Source of the DNA: Deltaproteobacteria bacterium
GTDB taxonomy: Bacteria; Desulfobacterota; Syntrophia; Syntrophales; UBA2210
DNA: 12,694 nt
Direction of reading: 5' to 3'
Assembly: GCA_011056825.1 (NCBI GenBank)
Contig: DSBH01000002.1
Coordinates: 1-12,694, forward strand
The position numbers were made by a program, and so were the translations under genes. Every line of letters starts with the position of its first letter. Position 1 is the first letter of the stretch. Of the stretch, positions 6,897 through 12,694 are shown piece by piece. The notes below the pieces were generated by a model. The model made no database searches and was not told the DNA's origin. It was given only the letters and a program-made list of their open reading frames with translations.

Positions 6897-8165
6897 TTAT
6901 TTATTTCCTCCGCCGCCGGAAGAATTGTGGACAAGATAGCTTTCGTCGCCGCTTGAAAGAACATAGAAGGTATGGGTATCGTCCACATGAATATTGTAAA
7001 CAGTTATATTGACCGACTGGCGCTCTATACTCGTTATTTCCGTCATGCCCCCGCCCGTGAGCACCATGTCGCCGGGCTTCAGGTTCCTGACTTGATTCCA
7101 TCCTTTCCGGGTCAACAGCCGTTCCGTGCCCGTAGTCGCGAAGGTATCATTCAGAATGAAAAGGTGGTTTGCCTTGAATGTGTAGACTTCGACGACTGGT
7201 TTTGCCTCTATCGCGTCGTACCCGATATCGTAAGTCAGCACCATGTCGCCGGGCCTGACGTCAGCCAACCGCCTGGGAGTCCCGTCTTCCAGCAAAAGTT
7301 CCGCTTCGGCCGGGAAACATCCCCGCGACATCTCCTCTTCCGCTTCCGCTTCGGCGATGTCGGTATCCAGCCCGGATCTTCGGTTCTCCAGGCGCACGAT
7401 CGCTTCGTTGTAAGCGGCGCAACGCGTGTCCGCGTTTTCGGCGTCCAGGTCGCCTGCGAGCTGCAGATAGATTCCCGCCTGTGTTTCCGTTGCTTCTATC
7501 TGCCGTTCGACTTCCTCCTTGACGCCGGGAGTTTCATCGCCGCCGGGGATGCGGGTGTCTTCCATGTGCATCTGCATTTCCTGATCCGTGGCGGCCCGAA
7601 TGACGGGTACATCGTCGGCACCGGCTATCGTGGCGGCCATGCCTGGCCCCATGATGGCGGCACGATCGGGACGGTTGCGCGCGTATACATGGACAGCCCC
7701 CTCCTGCGTGGCGCCTCCCGATATGCCGTCGATGAAATAGGCGTAAAAGCTTGTCCCCCTGACCCCGAAACCCGCCGTCGGCGTCTTCACATCGAACATG
7801 CTTCCGGGCTTCAAAACGGAAACAACGCTCTTGATCTTGCCCGCGAGAAGATCGATTGTTCCCTTTCGACGTGATGTGTCAACAAGGTATTCCGTCACCC
7901 GCAATCGCGAATTGGACGCCATTCGGATAATGCTGCCGTCGATGAAGGTAATTTCGATTCGGGAAAATTTCGTGGTGCGAAGGGAATCGCCGATATAAAT
8001 GTCATCGCCCTTCTGGGCGTCTTTCTCTCCGCTGGCTTCCCCGACAATTGCGACCAGGCCTGTTACGGCGGTAACCGACCCGACCGGAGCGGCAAATACC
8101 GCACGGGGAACAATGAGAAGCGCGCATAACACCACGGCACAAAGCAGGACCCGGGATCTCATCAT
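6897..8165 (-). CDS. Secreted FecR-domain protein with C-terminal intein-like Hint domain
   Basis: I place the start at the ATG at 8165 because a GAGGTGA site lies 6-7 bases upstream; a GTG at 8174 overlaps that site. The 422-residue product has a signal peptide cleaved near AVFA|AP (26/27). A FecR domain spans roughly 30-150 (opening strands, FIDGSIIRMASNSR, then TPTAGFGVRGTSFYAY). A charged linker with coiled-coil character (about 205-280) follows. A Hint domain runs from C283 in RGCFPAEAELLLEDG to H413-N414, followed by S415 and a short tail SSGGGGNK. This gives intein-like ends: Cys1, terminal His-Asn and a +1 Ser. The block B motif, usually TxxH, reads TGTE with E348 replacing the histidine. 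The protein could self-cleave or splice after export, releasing the 8-residue tail, or be inactive. It heads the envelope gene set. Confidence 0.85.
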   Translation of the reverse strand: MMRSRVLLCAVVLCALLIVPRAVFAAPVGSVTAVTGLVAIVGEASGEKDAQKGDDIYIGDSLRTTKFSRIEITFIDGSIIRMASNSRLRVTEYLVDTSRRKGTIDLLAGKIKSVVSVLKPGSMFDVKTPTAGFGVRGTSFYAYFIDGISGGATQEGAVHVYARNRPDRAAIMGPGMAATIAGADDVPVIRAATDQEMQMHMEDTRIPGGDETPGVKEEVERQIEATETQAGIYLQLAGDLDAENADTRCAAYNEAIVRLENRRSGLDTDIAEAEAEEEMSRGCFPAEAELLLEDGTPRRLADVRPGDMVLTYDIGYDAIEAKPVVEVYTFKANHLFILNDTFATTGTERLLTRKGWNQVRNLKPGDMVLTGGGMTEITSIERQSVNITVYNIHVDDTHTFYVLSSGDESYLVHNSSGGGGNK

Positions 8166-8511
8166 GGCAGTCACCTCTGTCGGATTGAGTCGAGCGGTCG
8201 GGCGGAATCTGCCGGGTTCAGCGCGGCCCGGCGGTTCGCTTTACCTCGATGTACGCTGCTGCTGTTTTCAATACCAGACACCGTCGGTTCCTTCAACGTG
8301 AAACTTGCTTCATCAGAAAAAAACGTTTTGCATGACAACCGGGCCACGTCCGCTTTACCTCGAAAAATTCGGGCAGGGAACATCAGGAGAAGCTTATTCC
8401 GGTCCGACTGATTTGCGAAAAGATCCTGTTGGCTTTTGCTGTCCGGTGATGTTATCGTGCGGATATTCTCAATACCAAAGCAAATCCATCTTGAAGGAAT
8501 ATCGCTCAAAT
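8166..8511. promoter_or_regulatory. Divergent intergenic region between the FecR-Hint and TrmO-like genes
   Basis: These 346 bases separate two divergent genes, so promoters for both should lie here. Open frames crossing the region on both strands have no recognisable protein content and no suitable ribosome-binding sites. A weak plus-strand promoter candidate is TTGGCT followed after 18 bases by TATCGT (within 8431-8460), four of six matches in each box. I found no good minus-strand promoter. The region contains a 13-bp direct repeat and a 9-bp repeat TCAATACCA (8268-8276 and 8469-8477). Confidence 0.4.
8237..8363 (+). repeat. 13-bp direct repeat, two copies 114 bp apart
   Basis: CGCTTTACCTCGA occurs at 8237-8249 and 8351-8363. 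With one mismatch the match extends to 16 bp (GTYCGCTTTACCTCGA). A match of this length is unlikely by chance in a gap this short. The copies alternate with the two TCAATACCA copies, but the spacings differ, so this is not one simple duplicated block. They could be regulator-binding sites for the divergent genes. Confidence 0.6.
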
Positions 8512-9027
8512 ATGGCAACCAAAAGAAAATATGAGTGTTCTGAGTGTGATCGACTTGCAGGCAGAACAAGAATATTTGAAATTGACGGCGCGCTCGTCTG
8601 CGCGAGCTGCCTGTACGGTGAAGCGGCCCCCTTTGAAATATGGCCGATCGGGGTGGTCAAAAACACACTGCAACGAAGACGGACAGGGTTCGGAACATGC
8701 GGCCCCGACGACGTATCCCGTATTGAGCTCCTTCCATCACAGAAACGATTTCTTTATAAACTTGACGAGGAAAAACACATTACTGTCGTATATTACCTGC
8801 ACGCAAGGGAAGCCGTAAAGTCAACTTTCGAGAGAGGCCTGGACGGCAAGAAAACCGGCGTTTTCGCGACACGAACTCCCGACAGGCTGTCGGGAATAGG
8901 CATTCAGGACGTGAAGCTGATAAAAATTGAAGGAGCGACGTTGTATGTCGAAGGTCTCGACGCCATCAACGGAACTCCCGTCCTCGATATAAAAATGTGC
9001 TGGAGCTCCATCAATTCCCGTGACTGA
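8512..9027 (+). CDS. TrmO-like (UPF0066/TsaA) protein with N-terminal zinc ribbon
   Basis: This 171-residue protein is the only plus-strand gene. The N-terminus is a zinc-ribbon-like module with C9, C12, C30 and C33 (ECSECD ... LVCASC). Residues about 41-163 match the TrmO/UPF0066 fold: WPIGVVKNTL at the start, then GVFATRTPDR (117-124) and VEGLDAINGTPVLDIK (146-161). TrmO enzymes methylate N6 of t6A at tRNA position 37 using S-adenosylmethionine. The canonical R-x-NPIG segment after GVFATR is degenerate here (RLSGIG), so activity on tRNA is not assured. The ATG at 8512 is preceded by AAGGAA at about 12 bases, a slightly long spacing. The frame is open further upstream to 8305, but nothing there looks like protein. 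It converges with the permease genes 74 bases downstream; no clear terminator is visible between them. Confidence 0.82.
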   Translation: MATKRKYECSECDRLAGRTRIFEIDGALVCASCLYGEAAPFEIWPIGVVKNTLQRRRTGFGTCGPDDVSRIELLPSQKRFLYKLDEEKHITVVYYLHAREAVKSTFERGLDGKKTGVFATRTPDRLSGIGIQDVKLIKIEGATLYVEGLDAINGTPVLDIKMCWSSINSRD

Positions 9028-9101
9028 CAGGCAACGCTTCGCGCGCGGTTTTCTACATTCAGTCCGCTGCTCCGCCCTGATGATGTTTCACGCCGTGCGT
9101 G

Positions 9102-9632
9102 TCATTCGCTTTCGGGTATGACAATTTCCATAAAACTGCCGATAATAATCGATGCAAAAAAAGTCAGAACAAGCAACGTGACGACATAAATCCATCCGAA
9201 GTAACTGACCATAATCGGCAAAAGGAACGGCTTGATGGACCTGTTATATAGAAATATGGAGATGACATAATTTCCCGCCCCTTTTTCCCTGAGATCCTTG
9301 AGCAGCGGGTACCAGGCGTATATGGGTCCCGTTGAAATCACACCCGCCGTCGCCGACAGCAGGGTCTCCCAGACACCGAATTTTCTTCCGAGGAATTGCG
9401 CCACCTTCGCCGGTTTTATGAAAAGATTGATCAGGAGCATCAATATAAAAATCAGTGAAAGAGGAACCAGCATGGCCGATAATACTGTGCCACTGCCTTT
9501 CAGGGCCGACAGCGTCTCATCGGGCGCATAAAAGAAAAGAACCGCGTAGATTGCCAGTACCGCGACCGGGAAAATAAACGCGCGGCCCGGCATCATCCTG
9601 TTTCCGCCCTGTCGGTCGACAGTACCGCTCAT
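9102..9632 (-). CDS. Half-size permease subunit (DUF318/YraQ-ArsP-like), second half
   Basis: This 176-residue membrane protein has hydrophobic segments at about 18-36, 49-71, 122-143 and 147-168, with a weaker one at 90-108 carrying the polar ISTGPIYAW motif. The pattern, including PLLKDLREKGAG and FLYNRSIKP, fits half of a YraQ/ArsP-type permease (PF03773), which normally has about eight helices in one chain. The ATG at 9632 overlaps the TGA of the upstream gene (ATGA), with GAGGTGG a few bases ahead. The open frame continues upstream to 9893, but that part is antiparallel-free, unrelated basic sequence inside the other gene and is not used. The tight overlap indicates that the two halves are made together and assemble into one transporter. 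The substrate is unknown; relatives move arsenicals, metals or small thiol compounds. Confidence 0.78.
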   Translation of the reverse strand: MSGTVDRQGGNRMMPGRAFIFPVAVLAIYAVLFFYAPDETLSALKGSGTVLSAMLVPLSLIFILMLLINLFIKPAKVAQFLGRKFGVWETLLSATAGVISTGPIYAWYPLLKDLREKGAGNYVISIFLYNRSIKPFLLPIMVSYFGWIYVVTLLVLTFFASIIIGSFMEIVIPESE

Positions 9633-10432
9633 GCCAGCCACCTCGTCACAATATCGACGATAACAACGGTGAGCATCGCGACCGGAACAACCATCAGGAA
9701 ACCCGCAGCGTTTCTCAGGAGAGCGAATTTCCTCCCGAGGGCCGCCATCTCGGCCGACAGTTGAATCACTCCCACCGTCACCCAGCTTACAATAAAGGTG
9801 GTCACGGCAAAGAGGCTTATTCCATATTTGAGCAATTCTCCGCCTATGACATAACTGTTGATAGGATTTCCGGCGAAGAGACTGCCGAGGCACGCCCCGA
9901 AAAGACTGTCCGCAATCGCGTTACCCCTGAAGACAGACAAAAGCATCTCCCTGGAAACAAACGAATCGAACAGTCCCACGATCATCACCACCCCGAGCAG
10001 GACGGGAAGCAGGGCCGTGAACTGCCTGGCGGATCGCGCAATCGCGTGCTTCAGCATATCCCTGTCGACCGAAAACGACGATGGACTGTTTCGCGAAGCC
10101 GGCTGTTCACTATCGGTTCTTCCAGACCTGTATATACCGAGAGCCTCCTTCGCCGTCCCTTTTATACCGGTTAACACTTCGATTCCGTTGTTTTCCAGTT
10201 GGCTGACGATCCCGGGGCTGCAATAGCCCGCCGCAACAGCATCCACCCCCCTGCCGATCGCTGTCACGACCACCCCGGCCGCAGCTCCGCGACTGTGCGC
10301 GTCGGTCGCTACCGACACGACATCAAACTCGTCATTCGTGCTGTCAACGATTAACAGGTATCTCGAGGAACCAATCCGATACGAAACCTGCGCGTCCAGA
10401 GTCCGGCCGTCGGCCGCGATTGCAATCTTCAT
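9629..10432 (-). CDS. NifX-like domain fused to a half-size permease (DUF318/YraQ-ArsP-like), first half
   Basis: This 267-residue protein has two parts. Residues 1-101 are a NifX/NafY/NifB-C-terminal-type domain (PF02579): MKIAIAADG, the VSYRIGSSRYLLIVD strands, and AVAAGYCSPGIVSQLENNGIEVLTG. This domain binds iron-molybdenum cofactor precursors in nitrogen fixation, but many anaerobes use relatives of unknown ligand. After a Ser-rich linker (102-125), residues 126-267 hold four hydrophobic segments (about 138-158, 171-190, 203-225 and 242-263) with the FAGNPINSYVIGGELLKYG motif typical of YraQ/ArsP-like permeases. The ATG at 10432 has GAGG 8 bases upstream. The soluble domain should face the cytoplasm, where it could sense or deliver a metal cofactor for the transporter made with the overlapping downstream gene. 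That role is inference. Confidence 0.82.
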   Translation of the reverse strand: MKIAIAADGRTLDAQVSYRIGSSRYLLIVDSTNDEFDVVSVATDAHSRGAAAGVVVTAIGRGVDAVAAGYCSPGIVSQLENNGIEVLTGIKGTAKEALGIYRSGRTDSEQPASRNSPSSFSVDRDMLKHAIARSARQFTALLPVLLGVVMIVGLFDSFVSREMLLSVFRGNAIADSLFGACLGSLFAGNPINSYVIGGELLKYGISLFAVTTFIVSWVTVGVIQLSAEMAALGRKFALLRNAAGFLMVVPVAMLTVVIVDIVTRWLA

Positions 10433-10685
10433 GGCTTCGTCCTCACTCCCCGGTTGCTTTCACGATCATCGCCGCAGACTGTTTCCGGCCATCGAATCGC
10501 GGCGTCTGTTTCATAGCCGTCTTGCCGGACCTGATTCGGCATCCAGTGTTATTAAGTATTTGGGGATTGTATTCAAAATTCTCCCGGTGTGTATTATCAT
10601 CGGGAATCGTGGTTATCATTCACATCAGCACTGGGGTAAATCGCATCACCCGTTGACCGGCGCGGCGCGCTTCGTTCACGTTATT
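10433..10685. other. Intergenic region upstream of the split permease
   Basis: These 253 bases separate the CoA ligase subunit gene from the permease pair, both on the minus strand. An AT-rich island at about 10545-10610 is the likely promoter area; on the minus strand it contains TACAAT, a good -10 match, but no convincing -35 at the right distance. No coding sequence and no clear terminator are seen. Confidence 0.35.
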
Positions 10686-12125
10686 TCACGCCACGCCCCC
10701 GGGCTGTAACCTCTTCTGGTACTGAATGTACCTCTTCAGTGCCAGGGCCGCGCTCCGGATTGACAGGAACACGGGGAACCCCTCCTTTGTAAGAGTTTCC
10801 CCTATCTCGCGCGCCATTTCCTTTGTTTTGTCGCTGGCAAAAGAATGCAGAAGCACCGCCAGTGGTTTGTTGACTTTATTTTTTATATCTATGATCAGTG
10901 ACTGGTAAACCCCGATCATGAGCTCCTTGATTTCTTCATTCATGAGGCCGAAATGATCGAACGCAACATGCAGAACCAGGAAATCAACGTTTTTTTCTTC
11001 TTCGATCATTTTGATCGTTTTTAAAAACGTGTCCGGACTTTCAAAATTATTGATATCGATGGGGTTTTTAAATATTCTGCCGGCTTCCGACGAATAGAGG
11101 CCGATTAATTGCTCCAGTGTTTTTACTGAAAACCTTGGCAATGACAGCCCTTCTCGGGAAAACTCGTCGGCAAGAATAACGCTGGCGCCGCCCCCGATGC
11201 CCGCGATTGCCGCGTTTTCCCCGGTGGGAGGGGACATATGAAGAAAGGCCAGCGTCATGTCGATCATTTCCTCAATGCTGTGAACCTGAACGGCGCCCGC
11301 CTGTTTCAAGAGGCCTTCCCAGACCTGGGTTGAACCGGCCAGCGCCGTGGTGTGAGACACGGCGATATCCGCCCCGACTTCAGACACACCGACTTTAAAA
11401 ATAATGACGGGCTTGATTTCCGCGGCGGCCCTGACAGCCCGCAGGAAGCGGGGTCCGTCCTTGATCCCTTCAATATACGCCGTAATGATTTCCGTGTCGT
11501 TGTCGTGGGCAAAATACTCCATGAAATCCGATTCGTTGAGGTCGACTCCGTTCCCCATGCTGATGACCTTGCTGAAGCGTACTCCTCTCGAATTGCCTTC
11601 CGCAATTGCGTGTGAGGCGTTTCCGCCACTCTGGGAAATCATGCCGACGGAGCCGCTTTCCTTCGAGGCGTTCGCGTTGAATGTCATGCCGCCCTTCGGG
11701 CAATACACGCCGAGGCAATTGGGACCGATAATGCGAACACCGAGCTCGCGCGCCTTTCTTACTATCTCCTCCTGCAGTTTTGTTCCCTCGGTGTTCCCGG
11801 TCTCGCTGAATCCGGAGGTAAAAAAATGAATGATCTTTACTCCCCTGGCCGCTGCGTCTTCCACCAGCCGGGGCGCGTTCTTCGCCGGGACCGCCGATAT
11901 GACATAGTCTACATGGTCCGGTATATCCCGCAGCGTCTTGTAGACCTTCAGGCCCTTTACCTCGCCTCCCCTGGGATTGAGGGGATACATTCTGCCCGGA
12001 TATCCAAAGTCTTGCAGCGCTTCCAGGAACATCAGGCCGGGGTTAAACGACGAATCGGCGTTTTTCACCCCGGCGACCGCTATGGATTCCGGTTGAAACA
12101 AATAATCAAGATCGGGAAATTCCAT
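10686..12125 (-). CDS. ADP-forming acyl-CoA synthetase alpha subunit (CoA-binding, AcdA-like)
   Basis: This 479-residue protein matches the alpha subunit of ADP-forming acetate/acyl-CoA ligases. Residues about 5-130 are a CoA-binding Rossmann domain (LFQPESIAVAGV, YPLNPRGGEVKGLKVY, VDYVISAVPA). The succinyl-CoA-synthetase-like domain has IIGPNCLGVY (132-141), GSVGMISQSGGNA (158-170) and SHTTALAG at 257-264. H258 corresponds to the phosphorylated catalytic histidine of the family. A second ligase-like domain fills the C-terminus. The reaction is acyl-CoA + ADP + phosphate to acid + CoA + ATP (or the reverse), an ATP-yielding step in anaerobes. The ATG at 12125 has AGGAAGGA closely upstream. 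The ATP-grasp beta part is neither fused to it nor present in this window, so it must be encoded elsewhere or be absent. Confidence 0.9.
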   Translation of the reverse strand: MEFPDLDYLFQPESIAVAGVKNADSSFNPGLMFLEALQDFGYPGRMYPLNPRGGEVKGLKVYKTLRDIPDHVDYVISAVPAKNAPRLVEDAAARGVKIIHFFTSGFSETGNTEGTKLQEEIVRKARELGVRIIGPNCLGVYCPKGGMTFNANASKESGSVGMISQSGGNASHAIAEGNSRGVRFSKVISMGNGVDLNESDFMEYFAHDNDTEIITAYIEGIKDGPRFLRAVRAAAEIKPVIIFKVGVSEVGADIAVSHTTALAGSTQVWEGLLKQAGAVQVHSIEEMIDMTLAFLHMSPPTGENAAIAGIGGGASVILADEFSREGLSLPRFSVKTLEQLIGLYSSEAGRIFKNPIDINNFESPDTFLKTIKMIEEEKNVDFLVLHVAFDHFGLMNEEIKELMIGVYQSLIIDIKNKVNKPLAVLLHSFASDKTKEMAREIGETLTKEGFPVFLSIRSAALALKRYIQYQKRLQPGGVA

Positions 12126-12190
12126 GACATCCTTCCTCGTTACTGGTTGCTCGTGGTTATCGTCATCAGTCCTCTCGCGTGATATATGAC

Positions 12191-12220
12191 GTTACACCTT
12201 TCCCCGGGGGAAAGTGTAAC
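12191..12220 (-). promoter_or_regulatory. Strong 30-base imperfect palindrome between the YgbA-like and CoA ligase genes
   Basis: Outer arms GTTACAC (12191-12197) and GTGTAAC (12214-12220) pair perfectly over 7 bp, and the inner TTTCCC/GGGAAA adds about 6 bp with one bulged C. By direct comparison 26 of 30 positions are symmetric. It begins 14 bases after the stop at 12235 and lies about 66 bases before the start of the CoA ligase gene. No T run follows on either strand, so it is not a standard intrinsic terminator. It may be an operator, an RNA-stabilising hairpin or an attenuator. Confidence 0.55.
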
Positions 12221-12234
12221 GCGCCGCGGGCGAA

Positions 12235-12528
12235 CTACTTTCGCTTGAGATAATGTACGGACGTTAAAACGGGGTGCTTATACATCATGCGCGGACCCGA
12301 ATATTTCATGACGGTCCTGATTTTCTCTCTCATCTCCGGTTTGTAACAGTGCACGGTACAATCGGAACACCTCGGCTTATTTTCTCCGAAGGGACATTTC
12401 TCAACGCGTTTCAGCGCGTAATCAAGGAGTTCGCTGCAATCCGGGCACAATTCTTCCCTGCCGCCGTGGTGAGCCCGGCAGAATATCTCGATCATCACCT
12501 CGAGGGTTTTACCTTCCGTTGTCATCAT
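12235..12528 (-). CDS. YgbA-family (nitrous-oxide-stimulated promoter) cysteine-rich protein
   Basis: From the ATG at 12528 this is a 97-residue protein of the YgbA_NO family (PF11756). The family pattern is clear: KTLEVMIEIFCRAHHG, then LCPDCSELLDYA, KCPFGENKPRCSDCTVHCY, and finally RTVMKYSGPRMMYKHP. Seven cysteines and several histidines suggest a metal or iron-sulfur site. In enterobacteria ygbA belongs to the nitric-oxide-responsive NsrR regulon; its biochemical role is poorly known. GAGG lies 8 bases before the ATG, and the length fits the family, which decides this start. However, the frame is open upstream to the window edge (12693), with in-frame ATGs at 12579 and 12618, so a longer protein starting beyond the window cannot be excluded. 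The 30-base palindrome follows its stop. Confidence 0.85.
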   Translation of the reverse strand: MMTTEGKTLEVMIEIFCRAHHGGREELCPDCSELLDYALKRVEKCPFGENKPRCSDCTVHCYKPEMREKIRTVMKYSGPRMMYKHPVLTSVHYLKRK

Positions 12529-12694
12529 TGCCGTTTCCTCACCGGGTGAAACGATCGCCGAAAGGCGCGGCTCACGCATCAAGACCCTTGCAGAATCCCT
12601 CGCAACCGGCACTATCGTCATATATCCGCAGGGAGAGCTTTGCACAACTCCCCCATTATTCTTTACCCTCACGTCCAAGCCGTCCCCGAAAAAC
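12529..12694 (-). other. Open upstream frame at the right window edge
   Basis: The frame of the YgbA-like gene has no stop between its assigned start and the edge of the window (about 55 codons), and its codon choice resembles coding DNA. The extra sequence, which includes GGVVQSSPCGYMTIVPVARD, is not part of the usual YgbA family. It may be an extra N-terminal domain of a longer protein, or chance. An AGGG-preceded ATG at 12579 is a possible intermediate start. Confidence 0.35.

Noticed and set aside
6972..7874. A 300-codon open frame on the plus strand opposite the FecR-Hint gene
   Set aside because: It is antisense to a gene with clear FecR and Hint motifs, and its own translation has no recognisable domain or ribosome-binding site.
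8305..8511. Upstream extension of the TrmO-like gene
   Set aside because: The TrmO family and zinc ribbon begin at the ATG at 8512; the upstream codons show no protein-like pattern and cross the intergenic repeats.
8171..8569. A 132-codon minus-strand open frame crossing the divergent promoter region
   Set aside because: It overlaps the start of the TrmO-like gene, ends next to the FecR start, lacks a ribosome-binding site, and its repeated RGKA and GIEN words come from the DNA repeats in the region.
9633..9893. Upstream extension of the second permease half
   Set aside because: It lies inside the first permease half in another frame and reads as Arg/Cys-rich nonsense. The ATGA overlap with a ribosome-binding site gives a better start at 9632.

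Overview
The window looks like chromosomal DNA from an anaerobic, probably Gram-negative bacterium. A sulfate-reducing or syntrophic Desulfobacterota-like host is my best guess. The clues are an ADP-forming acyl-CoA synthetase alpha subunit, a flavin/iron-sulfur dehydrogenase operon with a DUF1667 protein, a NifX-like domain fused to a permease, and lipoproteins with peptidoglycan-binding or TPM domains. This is inference: there is no rRNA or other marker. DNA composition looks even and moderately GC-rich, and I see no tRNA, rRNA, CRISPR array, insertion sequence or phage gene. Every gene is on the minus strand except one (8512-9027).

Layout from left to right. (1) 1-125: the first 41 codons of an unrecognised minus-strand gene, then a 363-base gap holding one hairpin. 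(2) 489-4526: a tight five-gene minus-strand operon. In transcription order it encodes a GlpA-type FAD oxidoreductase with a C-terminal BFD-like [2Fe-2S] domain, a second FAD/NAD(P) oxidoreductase, a four-cysteine DUF1667 protein, and two paralogous GlcG/HbpS proteins. A candidate promoter lies just upstream. The first three look like subunits of one membrane- or dye-linked dehydrogenase for a small hydroxylated or amino substrate. (3) 4805-8165: a cell-envelope set. In transcription order it encodes a secreted FecR protein ending in an intein-like Hint domain, a lipoprotein with Sel1 repeats and a peptidoglycan-binding domain, a possible 45-residue basic peptide, and a probable TPM-domain lipoprotein.

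(4) 8512-9027: the only plus-strand gene, a TrmO-like protein with an N-terminal zinc ribbon, divergent from the FecR gene across 346 bases that contain a 13-bp direct repeat. (5) 9102-10432: a permease split into two half-size proteins with overlapping genes; the first half carries a NifX-like domain at its N-terminus. (6) 10686-12125: a stand-alone CoA-binding alpha subunit of an ADP-forming acyl-CoA synthetase. (7) 12235-12528: a YgbA-type cysteine-rich protein, separated from the CoA ligase gene by a strong 30-base imperfect palindrome. Its reading frame stays open to the right edge of the window.

The most interesting items are the FecR-Hint protein (intein-like ends, but the block B histidine replaced by glutamate), the NifX-half-permease fusion with its partner, and the oxidoreductase operon ending in two GlcG/HbpS paralogues. 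None is proven to be a new system from sequence alone.
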